Source: Gemmatimonadaceae bacterium
GTDB taxonomy: Bacteria; Gemmatimonadota; Gemmatimonadetes; Gemmatimonadales; Gemmatimonadaceae
Assembly (NCBI GenBank): GCA_016742275.1
Contig: JACVCD010000003.1
Coordinates: 124,001 to 188,000 of the forward strand
Reading direction: 5' to 3'
DNA: 64,000 bases
Shown here: positions 17,917 to 26,940 of the stretch, piece by piece
How positions within the stretch are numbered: position 1 is the first letter of the stretch
Layout of the letters: each line of letters opens with the position of its first letter
The notes under the pieces: model-generated
What the model saw: the letters and a program-made list of their open reading frames with translations, nothing else
What the model was told of the DNA's origin: nothing
Databases searched by the model: none
Position numbers and translations under genes: made by a program

Positions 17917-18512
17917 GGTGCGTCCGTGCCCAGCGGGCTGAGTGACGCCACCACGTCGCGCCTTGCGCCATTCTGATCGCTCCACGCAAGCATTAGAAGA
18001 GCAGGGCGCGTACGAGCCAGTGGCCAGTCCTCCCGCCACTCGATTCCCTGAGTCCCTGCTGCAGCGGCCACCTGAACCTGCAGCGCACGTGCCTCTGGCA
18101 CGCGCCATTCCAACGCGGGCGCTGCCTCTGCATTCACATCCGAATCCGCGATTTGTGCGCGCATGACGAGCCCCGTGCTGTCCGTGTGCACATCCACCAG
18201 CCAGATGGCACCAGTGCCAAACGGTGATTCGAGTCCGCGTGACAGAAAGGTCAGGGTTGCGCCTCCGGCGTCGTGCCCAAGAGCGAGCAACGCGTGCTCA
18301 TGCTGCGACGCATGCGGCGCATGACGCAACAGATCGCGCAGCGCCTCAGTGAATTGCAGACGGCGTCCTTCCTGTTCGCGATGGGCAGCAATGCGCTCCG
18401 ATGTGTTCCGCGCAGCCATCAGCGCCGAACCGGCCACAGTGCCCACAATCGCTGTGAGTGTGAGCGCCATCAGCAATTCGAGCAGCGTGAATCCCCGACG
18501 TGATGTGCTCAT
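17913..18512 (-). CDS. gspJ: minor pseudopilin GspJ
   Basis: A 199-residue minor pseudopilin. The class III leader MSTSRRG is followed by FTLLELLMALTLTAIVG, with Glu at +5 as expected, so it should be cut by a prepilin peptidase (not encoded in this window). The length and its position between gspI and gspK support GspJ. The ATG at 18512 lies 10 bases after the gspI stop, the only gap in this otherwise 4-base-overlapped run. It should form the pseudopilus tip complex with GspI and GspK. Confidence 0.84.
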   Translation of the reverse strand: MSTSRRGFTLLELLMALTLTAIVGTVAGSALMAARNTSERIAAHREQEGRRLQFTEALRDLLRHAPHASQHEHALLALGHDAGGATLTFLSRGLESPFGTGAIWLVDVHTDSTGLVMRAQIADSDVNAEAAPALEWRVPEARALQVQVAAAAGTQGIEWREDWPLARTRPALLMLAWSDQNGARRDVVASLSPLGTDAP

Positions 18513-18522
18513 GGTGATGCGC

Positions 18523-18885
18523 TCATGGGCGTGTAGGCTGGCGCGGACTCTCGACCAGTCGCGTGAGATGCGTGACCACGCCGCGTGCATCGGTCACTTC
18601 CACATCGACGCGCTGCAGCGATGTACCCGCACCGCTTGCCCAAGATGGCTGATAGGCCCGGACACCAACACGGACATCGTGCGGTATGTCACGAACCAAT
18701 GCACTGCCTGCACCCACGGAGATTCCAGCAGCGGCTTCAGCGAGGGTCGATTGGGCGCGTGTCACGGAGACCATGCGCATCTCCGCCCGAGTCTGCAGGG
18801 TTGCCGCGCGCTGTGTGCCCTCCAGGCATGCTACGCCGACCAGTGCGAGAATGACGGTGGCGACGATGGCCTCGAGCAGAGTCAT
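18523..18885 (-). CDS. gspI: minor pseudopilin GspI, apparently lacking a leader peptide
   Basis: A 120-residue protein that begins directly with MTLLEAIVATVILALVG, the mature N-terminus of a GspI-type pseudopilin with Glu at position 5. The ATG overlaps the gspH stop as ATGA. Upstream in the same frame there are only ten codons before a TAG stop, none of them ATG, GTG or TTG, so no basic Gly-ended leader can be encoded. Its place between gspH and gspJ supports GspI. How it would be inserted into the membrane or processed is unclear; a sequencing error near 18886-18910 is the alternative. Confidence 0.76.
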   Translation of the reverse strand: MTLLEAIVATVILALVGVACLEGTQRAATLQTRAEMRMVSVTRAQSTLAEAAAGISVGAGSALVRDIPHDVRVGVRAYQPSWASGAGTSLQRVDVEVTDARGVVTHLTRLVESPRQPTRP

Positions 18886-19427
18886 GAGCCGCGGCCTCCC
18901 GTGCCTGCATTCGGACTAGGCAGGCGCCAGCGACAACGCGCGGCATCCCACACCGTGGCCGTCCCCTCACGTGACACCCACCAGCGACTGTCGGGACGGC
19001 AGGAACCCAGCGGATCCACCGTCAACAACACGGGCAGCTGAGCGGTCTGGGTACTCTCTTCGGCCATACGACCGACAGCAAGCGGTTCGCTTTCCCCGGG
19101 AATCACGATGCTCCAGAGCCCGTCGTCGTAAACCCGCAGCCCGACAGTCACCGCGCGCTTAGCCGCCAATGTGCGGGCGCTGTCGATCAGACGGTCCAGG
19201 TTTGGCGCTTTCTCGCGCAATCCGGCCACTGATGCCGGCAATTGCAGTCGGACCAATGCCGCTGCCACGATGCCGATGATGAACAGCACCAGCAGCAGTT
19301 CAAAGAGCGTTATGCCAGCGCGCGTCGACCGCTCAACGGAAATCCGGAGCGACCGACGCGCGCGATGGCTGCGTCTCAGGAAAGACAGGCGGCAGGAGGG
19401 CACACCGGACAATCTCCGGGTCTGCAC
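18882..19427 (-). CDS. gspH: minor pseudopilin GspH
   Basis: A 181-residue pseudopilin and the first gene of the secretion operon. It has an unusually long basic leader of about 38 residues ending RAG, followed by ITLFELLLVLFIIGIVAAALV with Glu at +5. A GTG about 24 bases inside the ORF could shorten the leader. The GspH-type domain (about residues 60-170) includes DSARTLAAKRAVTVGLRVYDDGLW and a late pair of cysteines. No gspG major pseudopilin precedes or follows it, so either GspH serves as the main subunit or gspG lies elsewhere. Confidence 0.8.
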   Translation of the reverse strand: MQTRRLSGVPSCRLSFLRRSHRARRSLRISVERSTRAGITLFELLLVLFIIGIVAAALVRLQLPASVAGLREKAPNLDRLIDSARTLAAKRAVTVGLRVYDDGLWSIVIPGESEPLAVGRMAEESTQTAQLPVLLTVDPLGSCRPDSRWWVSREGTATVWDAARCRWRLPSPNAGTGGRGS

Positions 19428-19499
19428 TGCCTTGTCAACAAACAGTGCCAGCCTTGTGCATCACTTCCTGCCAACGTGAAGCCTGACTGGCGGCGGTTG

Positions 19500-20264
19500 T
19501 TACTTCTTGATGAGCGGCTGGATGGCGGCTGGCACGGCGAAGGCATCGGCCGCTACAGCATTGAGCTGCACATCCTTCACGGTCAGGACAATCGTCTGCG
19601 GACCCATATTGGCCTCGCTGCGGGTCGGGAACTTGAGTCCGCCGAACACCTTGTAGTCCTTGATCAAGGTGCTCACCTGCGTGGTGCCCATCTCCGTCGT
19701 GGTTGCGGACTCACTACCGATGTTGAGACCGCTCGCCACGGAGAAGTAGTGCCAGGACTCATTCCCCGAATCCTTGCGCACCATCTTGATCTTGTAGGCC
19801 TTCTCCCCGTTGAAGTCCACAATGCCTTCGTTGGTCATCGTGGAGAATCGGTCAGCCACGAAGAGCATGCCACCGAGGAAATCCGCCTGCTCACGTGTCT
19901 GCTGCAGCTCCTTGCCTGCCATAAGACGCGGACCCTGCATGGCATTGACCGACCAGGCGTGTTCTCCGTCCGTGCCGGTGATCATCTCTCCGATCTGCGG
20001 AATGTTCACGCGCATCGCCATCTTGAACGGCGTGCCCATCGAAATTTCGGCATCGGCGGTGATGCCGACAGCCGGAATCTCCATCTGGGCGATCTGCTTG
20101 ATCGACGTGAGCTTCTCGAAGCCCGCGCGGCCTCCGATGGCGGTCACATGCTTGTCGATGACCTGCGAAGCCGTTGGCAGTGCCTGCGCGGCCAACGACG
20201 AGGCGCCAAGCATGAGTGCGACAGCAACACGGGCTGTTGAACGGACAAAAGACAGGGACTGCAT
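19500..20264 (-). CDS. exported LolA/LppX-like protein of unknown function
   Basis: A 254-residue exported protein with a signal peptide ending near SSLAAQA (residue 28). The rest is predicted mainly beta with phrases such as VIDKHVTAIGGRAGFEKLTSIKQIA and GLKFPTRSEANMG, which resemble the half-barrel lipid-binding folds of outer-membrane lipoprotein carriers and their many unassigned relatives. No catalytic motif was seen. It ends 73 bases before gspH on the same strand and may share its transcript, or may only be a neighbour. Function not known. Confidence 0.72.
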   Translation of the reverse strand: MQSLSFVRSTARVAVALMLGASSLAAQALPTASQVIDKHVTAIGGRAGFEKLTSIKQIAQMEIPAVGITADAEISMGTPFKMAMRVNIPQIGEMITGTDGEHAWSVNAMQGPRLMAGKELQQTREQADFLGGMLFVADRFSTMTNEGIVDFNGEKAYKIKMVRKDSGNESWHYFSVASGLNIGSESATTTEMGTTQVSTLIKDYKVFGGLKFPTRSEANMGPQTIVLTVKDVQLNAVAADAFAVPAAIQPLIKK

Positions 20265-20362
20265 CGTCGGTAGTCTCCGGACGTGTTATGAGGGGCGGAA
20301 CCACGGGACTTCAGGTACTGCTTCAAGACTGCTGTTTAGTGCAAAGCGTCATTCACCCGTCA

Positions 20363-21826
20363 TCAGGGCACGATCGGACGCTTGGCCTGAAGTGCTGCCC
20401 AGGCGATGGCAGCGTCGAGCGCCGGATCGCGACCGTCGAGTAGGGCCCGACGCTCAAGAGGAATGACGCGGTCCGGCAGTACCCCGTCACCCTCGACGGG
20501 TTTGCCATTGGGACCCAAAAAGTCGGCAATGGCGTGATAGAGGATGTCACCATTGGGCAGCCGCTCGGCAATCGACGGCAGAGCCTGACCGGCCGTCTGG
20601 GTCCCAAACACCGTGGCTCGGCCAATGGCCTGCAGCCCACCGGCAAAAATCTCGGTCGTACTGGCGGACATCGGATCCACCACGAGTGCCAGGGGACCCG
20701 CAAATGGCCGGACCGCCTGATTGCTCGGATTGACGCGACGCGGATTGGCCACGAATCGCAGCGTCGATCCGCGCTGCGTCATGGTGCCAATGGCCACGGC
20801 GGTATCGAGGAAATGACCGGCAATGCCCATGGACATGCCCCCCACACCGCCGAGGTTGCCACGCACGTCCAGCACGATGGCATCGCTTGCCCGCAGCGAA
20901 TCCAGCGCGGCATCGAACGCGCCGGACAGGATCGGCATCCAGATGTTGAAGTGGATCACGCCAATCGTGCGCCCCGAGCGCTTGACCCGCGACCACGTGA
21001 GATTGGCGTCCACCGGCGGCAGATTGCCGAACTTGACGATGGTGCCCGGCATCGGACCCTGTACCAGGGTCAGCGATCGCTGCTGGTTGCCCTGATCGGC
21101 AAAATCGATGCGAATACTGTCGCCCACCGAGCCACCAAGGGACTGCGACATCATCTGGTAGGCCATGAGGCTGATACGCCGTGGCTCAAGCGATCGGGGA
21201 ATGCGAGCCAGACGGGCCGCGGTCGGACAATCCCGAACGGCCGTCACCGTCCATCCGGTACGCACACCGGCCTGCCAGGCCGGTCCGCCGGTATCGATCT
21301 GGGCCACAACCACGGCATTGTCCACAAGGCGCGTCTCCATGCCGAGAGACCCGGAGGGACCTCGTGGGGCGCCAGTGGCCGCACCTGCGCCGGAGGAGGT
21401 TCCAGAGGACGCTCCGGTCGCATCGGCCACTTCCTGGGGAATGATCGTGAAGTGGCTCTGGCGGAGTCGGCCGACCATTGTGCTCAATACGCCGCGCAGC
21501 TCACCGCGGGTTTTTGCCGCCGCCGCCCGTGGGCGCAGCGTGTCGCGAAGTGCCACCCAGTTCACGCCATTGTACGTGCTGTCCCAGTGCGTGCGGCGAA
21601 TAATGGTCCAGGCCGTATCAAAAACAGCCAGCGCATCGCCTACGGGCTCATCGGAGCGTGAGTGTGTTCCTGATGAAGGAACGCCGCAGGCCGCGGGCAG
21701 CGGGGGCAGTGCCTCGGCCGCCTGAGAGGGACCTGCGGCCCCACTGGGCGCCTGGGATGGGCCTACGGATCGGCACCCAAAGAGCACCAGTGCCATACAG
21801 GCAGAAACCGGCAGACGGAGTCGCAT
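20363..21826 (-). CDS. S41 family peptidase, lipoprotein
   Basis: A 487-residue exported peptidase of the C-terminal-processing (TSPc, S41) family. The ATG at 21826 gives a lipoprotein signal with lipobox VLFGC. A PDZ-like region lies at about residues 140-235. The catalytic core has VIHFNIWMP and DAIVLDVRGNLGG near residues 290-330, and the nucleophile serine in VVDPMSASTTEIFAGG near residue 393. The position of the usual catalytic lysine (TxGKG) reads TAGQALPS, as in the IRBP-like branch of the family. Divergent from the transaldolase gene; probably a periplasmic or outer-membrane protease. Substrate unknown. Confidence 0.85.
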   Translation of the reverse strand: MRLRLPVSACMALVLFGCRSVGPSQAPSGAAGPSQAAEALPPLPAACGVPSSGTHSRSDEPVGDALAVFDTAWTIIRRTHWDSTYNGVNWVALRDTLRPRAAAAKTRGELRGVLSTMVGRLRQSHFTIIPQEVADATGASSGTSSGAGAATGAPRGPSGSLGMETRLVDNAVVVAQIDTGGPAWQAGVRTGWTVTAVRDCPTAARLARIPRSLEPRRISLMAYQMMSQSLGGSVGDSIRIDFADQGNQQRSLTLVQGPMPGTIVKFGNLPPVDANLTWSRVKRSGRTIGVIHFNIWMPILSGAFDAALDSLRASDAIVLDVRGNLGGVGGMSMGIAGHFLDTAVAIGTMTQRGSTLRFVANPRRVNPSNQAVRPFAGPLALVVDPMSASTTEIFAGGLQAIGRATVFGTQTAGQALPSIAERLPNGDILYHAIADFLGPNGKPVEGDGVLPDRVIPLERRALLDGRDPALDAAIAWAALQAKRPIVP

Positions 21827-21996
21827 GACGCTCACTCTACTCCCGGGATCGCCCAAATGGTTTCATGTTCATCGAGAAAGTTACTCGGCTTTGACCAACG
21901 TTTTCTGAAACAGTCGCCCGGCATCTCGCCGCGCGCCCATGCAGTTCGTTATCGTGGAAGGTTGTGCCCTACACCAACGCCGCTTCTTCCGAACCC

Positions 21997-23121
21997 ATGT
22001 CGACTCGTCTGCACACGCTTCACAACGCCGGCCAATCCCTCTGGCTCGATTACATCGATCGCGTCATGCTCGCCAATGGGGATCTGGCCCGACGCATCGC
22101 CGAGGATGCCCTCACGGGGATGACGTCCAACCCTACGATTTTCGAGAAGGCGTTGGCAGAGGGTGCGGCATACGACGAGCAGCTGGCGACGGTGGATACA
22201 GCCGCCTCTGATCGCGAGGCTTTCTTCACACTCGCGGCCACCGACGTGCGAAACGCCTGTGATGCGTTTCGCGGCGTGTATGATGCCACGCAGGCGGTGG
22301 ATGGCTATGTCTCGCTTGAGGTGTCGCCTGACCTGGCGCGTGATGCGGCCGGTACGGTTGCCGAAGCGCGCCGTCTGTGGGCCATCGTGGATCGCCCGAA
22401 CCTCATGATCAAGGTGCCGGGCACCACCGAAGGCGCAGAAGCCATTCGCCAGCTCATCGCCGACGGTATCAACGTGAATGTCACGCTGCTCTTTGCGGTC
22501 GAAGCGCACGCGCGTGTCATCGAAGCGTACATCGCCGGTCTCGAGCAGCGCGCAGCGGCCGGTCTGCCGATCGACCGCATTGCCTCGGTGGCCTCGTTCT
22601 TCGTGAGTCGCGTTGACTCGGCCATCGACAAGCAGCTCGGTGTGTTGGCAGCGGCCGATGCATCGCGTGCCGGTGTGCTGCTCGGCCTGCAGGGCAAGGC
22701 GGCCATTGCCAACGCCAAGCTCGCCTATCGCCTGTTCACCGCGTCGTTCTCGGGTCAGCGCTGGGATGCGCTCGCGTCGAAGGGCGCGCGTGTGCAGCGG
22801 CCGCTCTGGGCCAGCACCAGCACCAAGAACCCGGCCTATCGCGACGTGATCTACGTTGAAGAGTTGGTTGGTCCGCATACCGTGAACACGCTGCCGCCGG
22901 CCACGCTCGAAGCCTTCCGTGATCATGGCGAAGTGCGTCAGTCGGTCACGGAGAATGCGGCAGAAGCTGATCGCACATTGGCAGCACTCGAAGCACAAGG
23001 AGTGTCGCTGCAGCAGGTGACCGATACGCTGCTCGCTGAAGGGCTGGCGTCGTTCGAACAATCATTCGTAACCTTGCTCGCGGGCCTCGCGCAGAAACGC
23101 GCCGCATTGGCCAAGGCCTGA
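21997..23121 (+). CDS. tal: transaldolase
   Basis: A 374-residue transaldolase of the long bacterial (Mycobacterium-like) class in the non-oxidative pentose phosphate pathway, transferring dihydroxyacetone from sedoheptulose-7-P to glyceraldehyde-3-P. Marks are GMTSNPTIFEKAL near residue 41 and PNLMIKVPGTTEG near residue 133, which holds the Schiff-base lysine. The ATG at 21997 was chosen because it precedes the conserved LHNAGQSLWLDYI start; a GTG at 21964 would add eleven residues. It heads a run of carbon-metabolism genes with pyk only 5 bases downstream. Confidence 0.92.
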   Translation: MSTRLHTLHNAGQSLWLDYIDRVMLANGDLARRIAEDALTGMTSNPTIFEKALAEGAAYDEQLATVDTAASDREAFFTLAATDVRNACDAFRGVYDATQAVDGYVSLEVSPDLARDAAGTVAEARRLWAIVDRPNLMIKVPGTTEGAEAIRQLIADGINVNVTLLFAVEAHARVIEAYIAGLEQRAAAGLPIDRIASVASFFVSRVDSAIDKQLGVLAAADASRAGVLLGLQGKAAIANAKLAYRLFTASFSGQRWDALASKGARVQRPLWASTSTKNPAYRDVIYVEELVGPHTVNTLPPATLEAFRDHGEVRQSVTENAAEADRTLAALEAQGVSLQQVTDTLLAEGLASFEQSFVTLLAGLAQKRAALAKA

Positions 23122-23126
23122 ACAAC

Positions 23127-24614
23127 ATGACTATCCCTAGAACTGGTCCGGAACTCGCTGCATCGAGTACTTCGGTGCAGGATCTCGCACCGTCGACTTT
23201 TCAGCGCACGCATGTGCCGCGCACCAAGATCGTCGGCACGTTGGGCCCGGCGAGCAACACGGCCGAAGGCATTCGCGCGCTCATCGAAGCGGGGCTCGAT
23301 GTCGCGCGTATCAACTTCTCGCACGGCCTGCACGAACAGCATGCGCGCACGATTGCCACGGTGCGCGAAGTGGCCAGCAGTGTCGGACGCCCGGTCGCCA
23401 TCCTTGGTGACCTGCAGGGACCGCGCATTCGCATTGGTGCGCTCAAGGCGCCGCGTGAACTGGAAGTCGGTGGCACCGTGGTGCTGGTGCCGGAAGAAGT
23501 GGCGCAGGGTGAGGAGATTCCCATCACGTATGCGGATCTCTGCCACGATGTGAGCACCGGCAATCGTGTGCTCATCAACGACGGGTTGTTCGAACTTGTC
23601 GTGACGCGCGTTGAAGAGCCGCGTGTGTGGTGCACGGTGGTGCACGGCGGCACGCTCACCAGCAACAAGGGCATGAATCTGCCCGGCATTGCCGTGTCGG
23701 CGCCGTCACTCACCGAGAAGGACAAGGCTGACCTGGCATTTGCCGTGCAGCATGATCTCGATATGGTGGCGCTCAGCTTTGTGCGCCGTGCCCAGGATAT
23801 CGACGACATGCGCGCGCTGATTCCGCGCACCATGCTCGTGGTGGCCAAGATCGAAAAGGATGTGGCCCTCGAGAACATCGAAGAGATCATGCGGGCCACC
23901 GATGCGGTAATGGTGGCGCGTGGTGACCTTGGCGTGGAATTGCCGTTCGAAGAAGTGCCGTATGCGCAGAAGCACATTATCGCCACGGCCAATCGCATGG
24001 GACGTCCGGTCATCACGGCCACCCAGATGCTGGAGTCGATGATCGAGAATCCGCGTCCCACGCGCGCTGAAGCCAGCGATGTGGCCAACGCCATTCTCGA
24101 TGGTACGGATGCGGTGATGTTGTCGGCGGAAACGGCGGCAGGTCATCATCCGCGTCTCGCGGTGGAAGCCATGCGCCGCATCATCAAGGAAATCGAAACA
24201 CGCCCGCGTCCGGGGCAGCTGGCGCGGTCGGAGCGCCGTGTGGTCAGTGGCGTAAACACCGAAGAAGCCATTGCTGCTGCGACCGTGGCTGCCGTGCGCA
24301 TGCTTGAGGCGCCGCTGGTGGTGGTCTTCACCAAGAGCGGATTCACGGCGCGCATCGTGGCGTCGCATCGGCCGTCAGTACCCATTTTGGCGCTGACGGA
24401 CGAGCCACGTGTCTGCCGTCAGCTCGCACTCGTGTGGGGTGTGGTTCCGCGCCTCGTGCCTACGGCGCGTGGCTACGACCACATGGTGGCGATGGCGCTT
24501 CGTGAAGCGCTCGATCTCAATCTGGTCACCAAGGGTGATCGGGTGCTCGTGACCGCAGGGGTGCCGTTCGACGTTCCCGGCACCACTAACCTGCTCAAGG
24601 TCGAGACGGTCTGA
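23127..24614 (+). CDS. pyk: pyruvate kinase
   Basis: A 495-residue pyruvate kinase that converts phosphoenolpyruvate and ADP to pyruvate and ATP in glycolysis. An N-terminal extension of about 30 residues precedes TKIVGTLGPASN and the substrate-site phrase VARINFSHG. The signature MVVAKIEKDVALENIEEI-type segment with the catalytic lysine lies near residue 240, followed by MVARGDLGVELP and the phrase VITATQMLESM. The C-terminal domain (about residues 365-495) carries the regulatory fold. It lies 5 bases after tal and just before the MBL hydrolase gene. Confidence 0.96.
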   Translation: MTIPRTGPELAASSTSVQDLAPSTFQRTHVPRTKIVGTLGPASNTAEGIRALIEAGLDVARINFSHGLHEQHARTIATVREVASSVGRPVAILGDLQGPRIRIGALKAPRELEVGGTVVLVPEEVAQGEEIPITYADLCHDVSTGNRVLINDGLFELVVTRVEEPRVWCTVVHGGTLTSNKGMNLPGIAVSAPSLTEKDKADLAFAVQHDLDMVALSFVRRAQDIDDMRALIPRTMLVVAKIEKDVALENIEEIMRATDAVMVARGDLGVELPFEEVPYAQKHIIATANRMGRPVITATQMLESMIENPRPTRAEASDVANAILDGTDAVMLSAETAAGHHPRLAVEAMRRIIKEIETRPRPGQLARSERRVVSGVNTEEAIAAATVAAVRMLEAPLVVVFTKSGFTARIVASHRPSVPILALTDEPRVCRQLALVWGVVPRLVPTARGYDHMVAMALREALDLNLVTKGDRVLVTAGVPFDVPGTTNLLKVETV

Positions 24615-24619
24615 GGCGG

Positions 24620-25408
24620 GTGCGCCTCACCTTTCTGGGAACGGGGACCAGCTTCGGCGTCCCGCAGATCGGGTGCACATGTGCCGTGTGCACCTCGTCC
24701 GATCCGCGGGACCGCCGCACGCGGTGTGGTGTGGTGATTGAAGCTGACAATGGCGCGCGATTGTTGATCGACACGCCACCCGAATTGCGATTGCAACTGG
24801 TGGCTACCGGCATCAGTTGGGTGGACGCCGTGTTGTACACGCACGAACATGCCGACCACATTCACGGTATCGATGATCTGCGCGCGCTAACGGTACAGCG
24901 CAGCAATCCGCTGCCGCTCTATGCCGAGGCACCAACTATTGCCACGTTGCGGGAGCGCTTTCCCTACGTGTTCGACGGGGCGTATCGCCCGCTGCCCGGC
25001 ACCACCCGACCCGAAGGCACCACCATCGCCATCACGGCGGGTGAAGCTTTCGATGTGCAGGGTGTGCATGTGATGCCAATCGCCGTGCCGCATGGGCGAG
25101 CTTCAGTGCTCGGCTACCGTGTGGGTGACGTGGCATACATCACCGACGCCAAGGAATTGCCACCTGCTGCACTCGAGGCGTTGCGCGGTGTGCGGGTGCT
25201 GGTGCTGAACGCGCTACTGCGGCGTACACACCCCACGCACTTTTCCATCGATGAAGCTGTTGCTGCGGCGCGCGTCGTTGGCGCCGAGCGTACGTATTTC
25301 ACGCATCTGACGCACGACAATTCGCATGTGGCGCTGGAGGCAGAACTGCCGTCCGGCATCATGCCCGCGTATGACGGACTTGTCGTGGATCTTCCTGATC
25401 GTTCCTGA
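24620..25408 (+). CDS. MBL-fold metallohydrolase, PhnP-like
   Basis: A 262-residue metallo-beta-lactamase-fold hydrolase most like the PhnP phosphodiesterase group. It has the expected opening RLTFLGTGTSFGVPQIGC, the C-x-C-x2-C cluster near residue 20 that may bind a structural zinc, and the catalytic motif THEHADHIHGIDDLR near residue 75. Later ligands appear in VPHGRASVLGYR and the closing FTHLTHDNSHV. Translation starts at GTG 24620, five bases after the pyk stop. The natural substrate (cyclic phosphate or nucleotide ester) is not shown by the sequence; its placement among glycolytic genes may be incidental. Confidence 0.86.
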   Translation: MRLTFLGTGTSFGVPQIGCTCAVCTSSDPRDRRTRCGVVIEADNGARLLIDTPPELRLQLVATGISWVDAVLYTHEHADHIHGIDDLRALTVQRSNPLPLYAEAPTIATLRERFPYVFDGAYRPLPGTTRPEGTTIAITAGEAFDVQGVHVMPIAVPHGRASVLGYRVGDVAYITDAKELPPAALEALRGVRVLVLNALLRRTHPTHFSIDEAVAAARVVGAERTYFTHLTHDNSHVALEAELPSGIMPAYDGLVVDLPDRS

Positions 25409-25432
25409 TTGTTCTTCCCGAACGGGGCTGAC

Positions 25433-26821
25433 ATGACGCTGACGCTCGACTTCACCAACATGATGGCGGGGGCGCTCCCCGACGGTGCAGGTATCTCGCT
25501 GGCAGAGTGGGAAGCTGCTGCGGAGCCGTTCCGCCGTGCACATGCCGCTGTACACGTGCGGACCGGCGATCTGGGCTTTCTCACATTGCCCACGAACGTC
25601 GCGCTGTTGGCCCAGTCGGAGGCTGTGGCCGAATGGGCGAAGGATCGATTCACCGATGTGTTGTTGCTCGGTATCGGCGGTTCCGCGCTTGGCCCCATCG
25701 CGTTGCGTACTGCGCTGTGTGCACCGCAGTGGAACGCACTTGAGACATCGCAGCGTGGTGGCTATCCGCGCCTCCATGTGCTCGACAACGTCGATCCGGC
25801 GAGCATTGCCGCCACACTTGGACGTCTGAACCTCACGCACACCCTGGTGCTGGTGGTGAGCAAGTCCGGCGGGACCGTGGAAACGATGGCGCAGTATCTC
25901 ATTGTGCGCGAAGCACTGGCTGCAGCGCTCGGTGAAGACGTTGCACGTGAGCATCTCGTGTTCGTGACCGACCCTGAGAAGGGAGCACTGCGCGCCATCG
26001 CTCGTCAAGAAGGCGTTCGCACGGTGGACATTCCGGCTAATGTGGGCGGGCGTTTCAGCGTGCTCTCGCCCGTGGGTATTCTGCCTGCCGCGTTGCTCGG
26101 CATTGATGTGCGCGCGCTGCTGGCCGGTGCGGCGCACGTGACCGAGCAGGCACAATCGGACTCGCTCAAGGCCAACGTGCCCGGTGCGTTTGCCGTGATG
26201 CAATGGTTGGCCGATTCCCGTCATGGTCGCCATGTGCAGGTGCTTATGCCCTACGCCGACCCACTTCGAGATCTCGCATTGTGGTTCGTGCAATTGTGGG
26301 CTGAATCACTTGGCAAGATCGGACCGGATGGTCAGTCCGTAGGCCCTACGCCACTGCCAGCACTCGGCGCCACCGATCAGCACTCGCAGGTGCAGCTGTT
26401 CATGGAGGGCCCGCGCGACAAGACCGTCACCTTCATTGCGGTACGTGGACGCTTGAGTGATGGTCCCATTCCGGCGCGCCACGCCGATATCGCCGAATTG
26501 GGATACCTCGCGGGACATACACTCGGTGAGCTCATCGACATCGAGCAACGCGCCACGGCTGGTGCACTGGCAGCTCGCGGGCGTTTCAATGCCACACTTG
26601 GCATCGACACCATCGATGCGTGGCATCTCGGAGCGCTTATGCAGACCTTCGCTCTTGCCACCGCCTACGCGGGTGTGCTCTATGGCATCGATGCGTTTGA
26701 TCAGCCGGGGGTCGAGCTCGGCAAGCAGTTCGCCTACGCGCTCCTCGGGCGGGCAGGAAGTGACAGTGCGCGCGCCGAGTGGGACGCGCTGCCGCGCCCC
26801 GACGCCCGATTCCAGATCTGA
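25433..26821 (+). CDS. pgi: glucose-6-phosphate isomerase
   Basis: A 462-residue phosphoglucose isomerase that interconverts glucose-6-P and fructose-6-P. Sugar-phosphate-binding marks are LLLGIGGSALGP near residue 77, LVVSKSGGTVETM near residue 140 and the PGI signature region GGRFSVLSPVG near residue 206. The active-site Glu/His segment appears as WAESLGKIG and TDQHSQVQ. The ATG at 25433 is preferred; a TTG at 25409 would overlap the previous stop. A short GC hairpin at 26834-26847 follows the gene and may end transcription. Confidence 0.93.
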   Translation: MTLTLDFTNMMAGALPDGAGISLAEWEAAAEPFRRAHAAVHVRTGDLGFLTLPTNVALLAQSEAVAEWAKDRFTDVLLLGIGGSALGPIALRTALCAPQWNALETSQRGGYPRLHVLDNVDPASIAATLGRLNLTHTLVLVVSKSGGTVETMAQYLIVREALAAALGEDVAREHLVFVTDPEKGALRAIARQEGVRTVDIPANVGGRFSVLSPVGILPAALLGIDVRALLAGAAHVTEQAQSDSLKANVPGAFAVMQWLADSRHGRHVQVLMPYADPLRDLALWFVQLWAESLGKIGPDGQSVGPTPLPALGATDQHSQVQLFMEGPRDKTVTFIAVRGRLSDGPIPARHADIAELGYLAGHTLGELIDIEQRATAGALAARGRFNATLGIDTIDAWHLGALMQTFALATAYAGVLYGIDAFDQPGVELGKQFAYALLGRAGSDSARAEWDALPRPDARFQI

Positions 26822-26940
26822 TGCACACCTGATCCGGCTTCGGCCGGCATTTGAGGGCTCATTGCCCTTGCCGTCCCTGTTGGCCCGGTGGGAACTTACC
26901 CGGGTTCGTTACGCGGTTCCCCGATCCTTGAATCCTTCCC

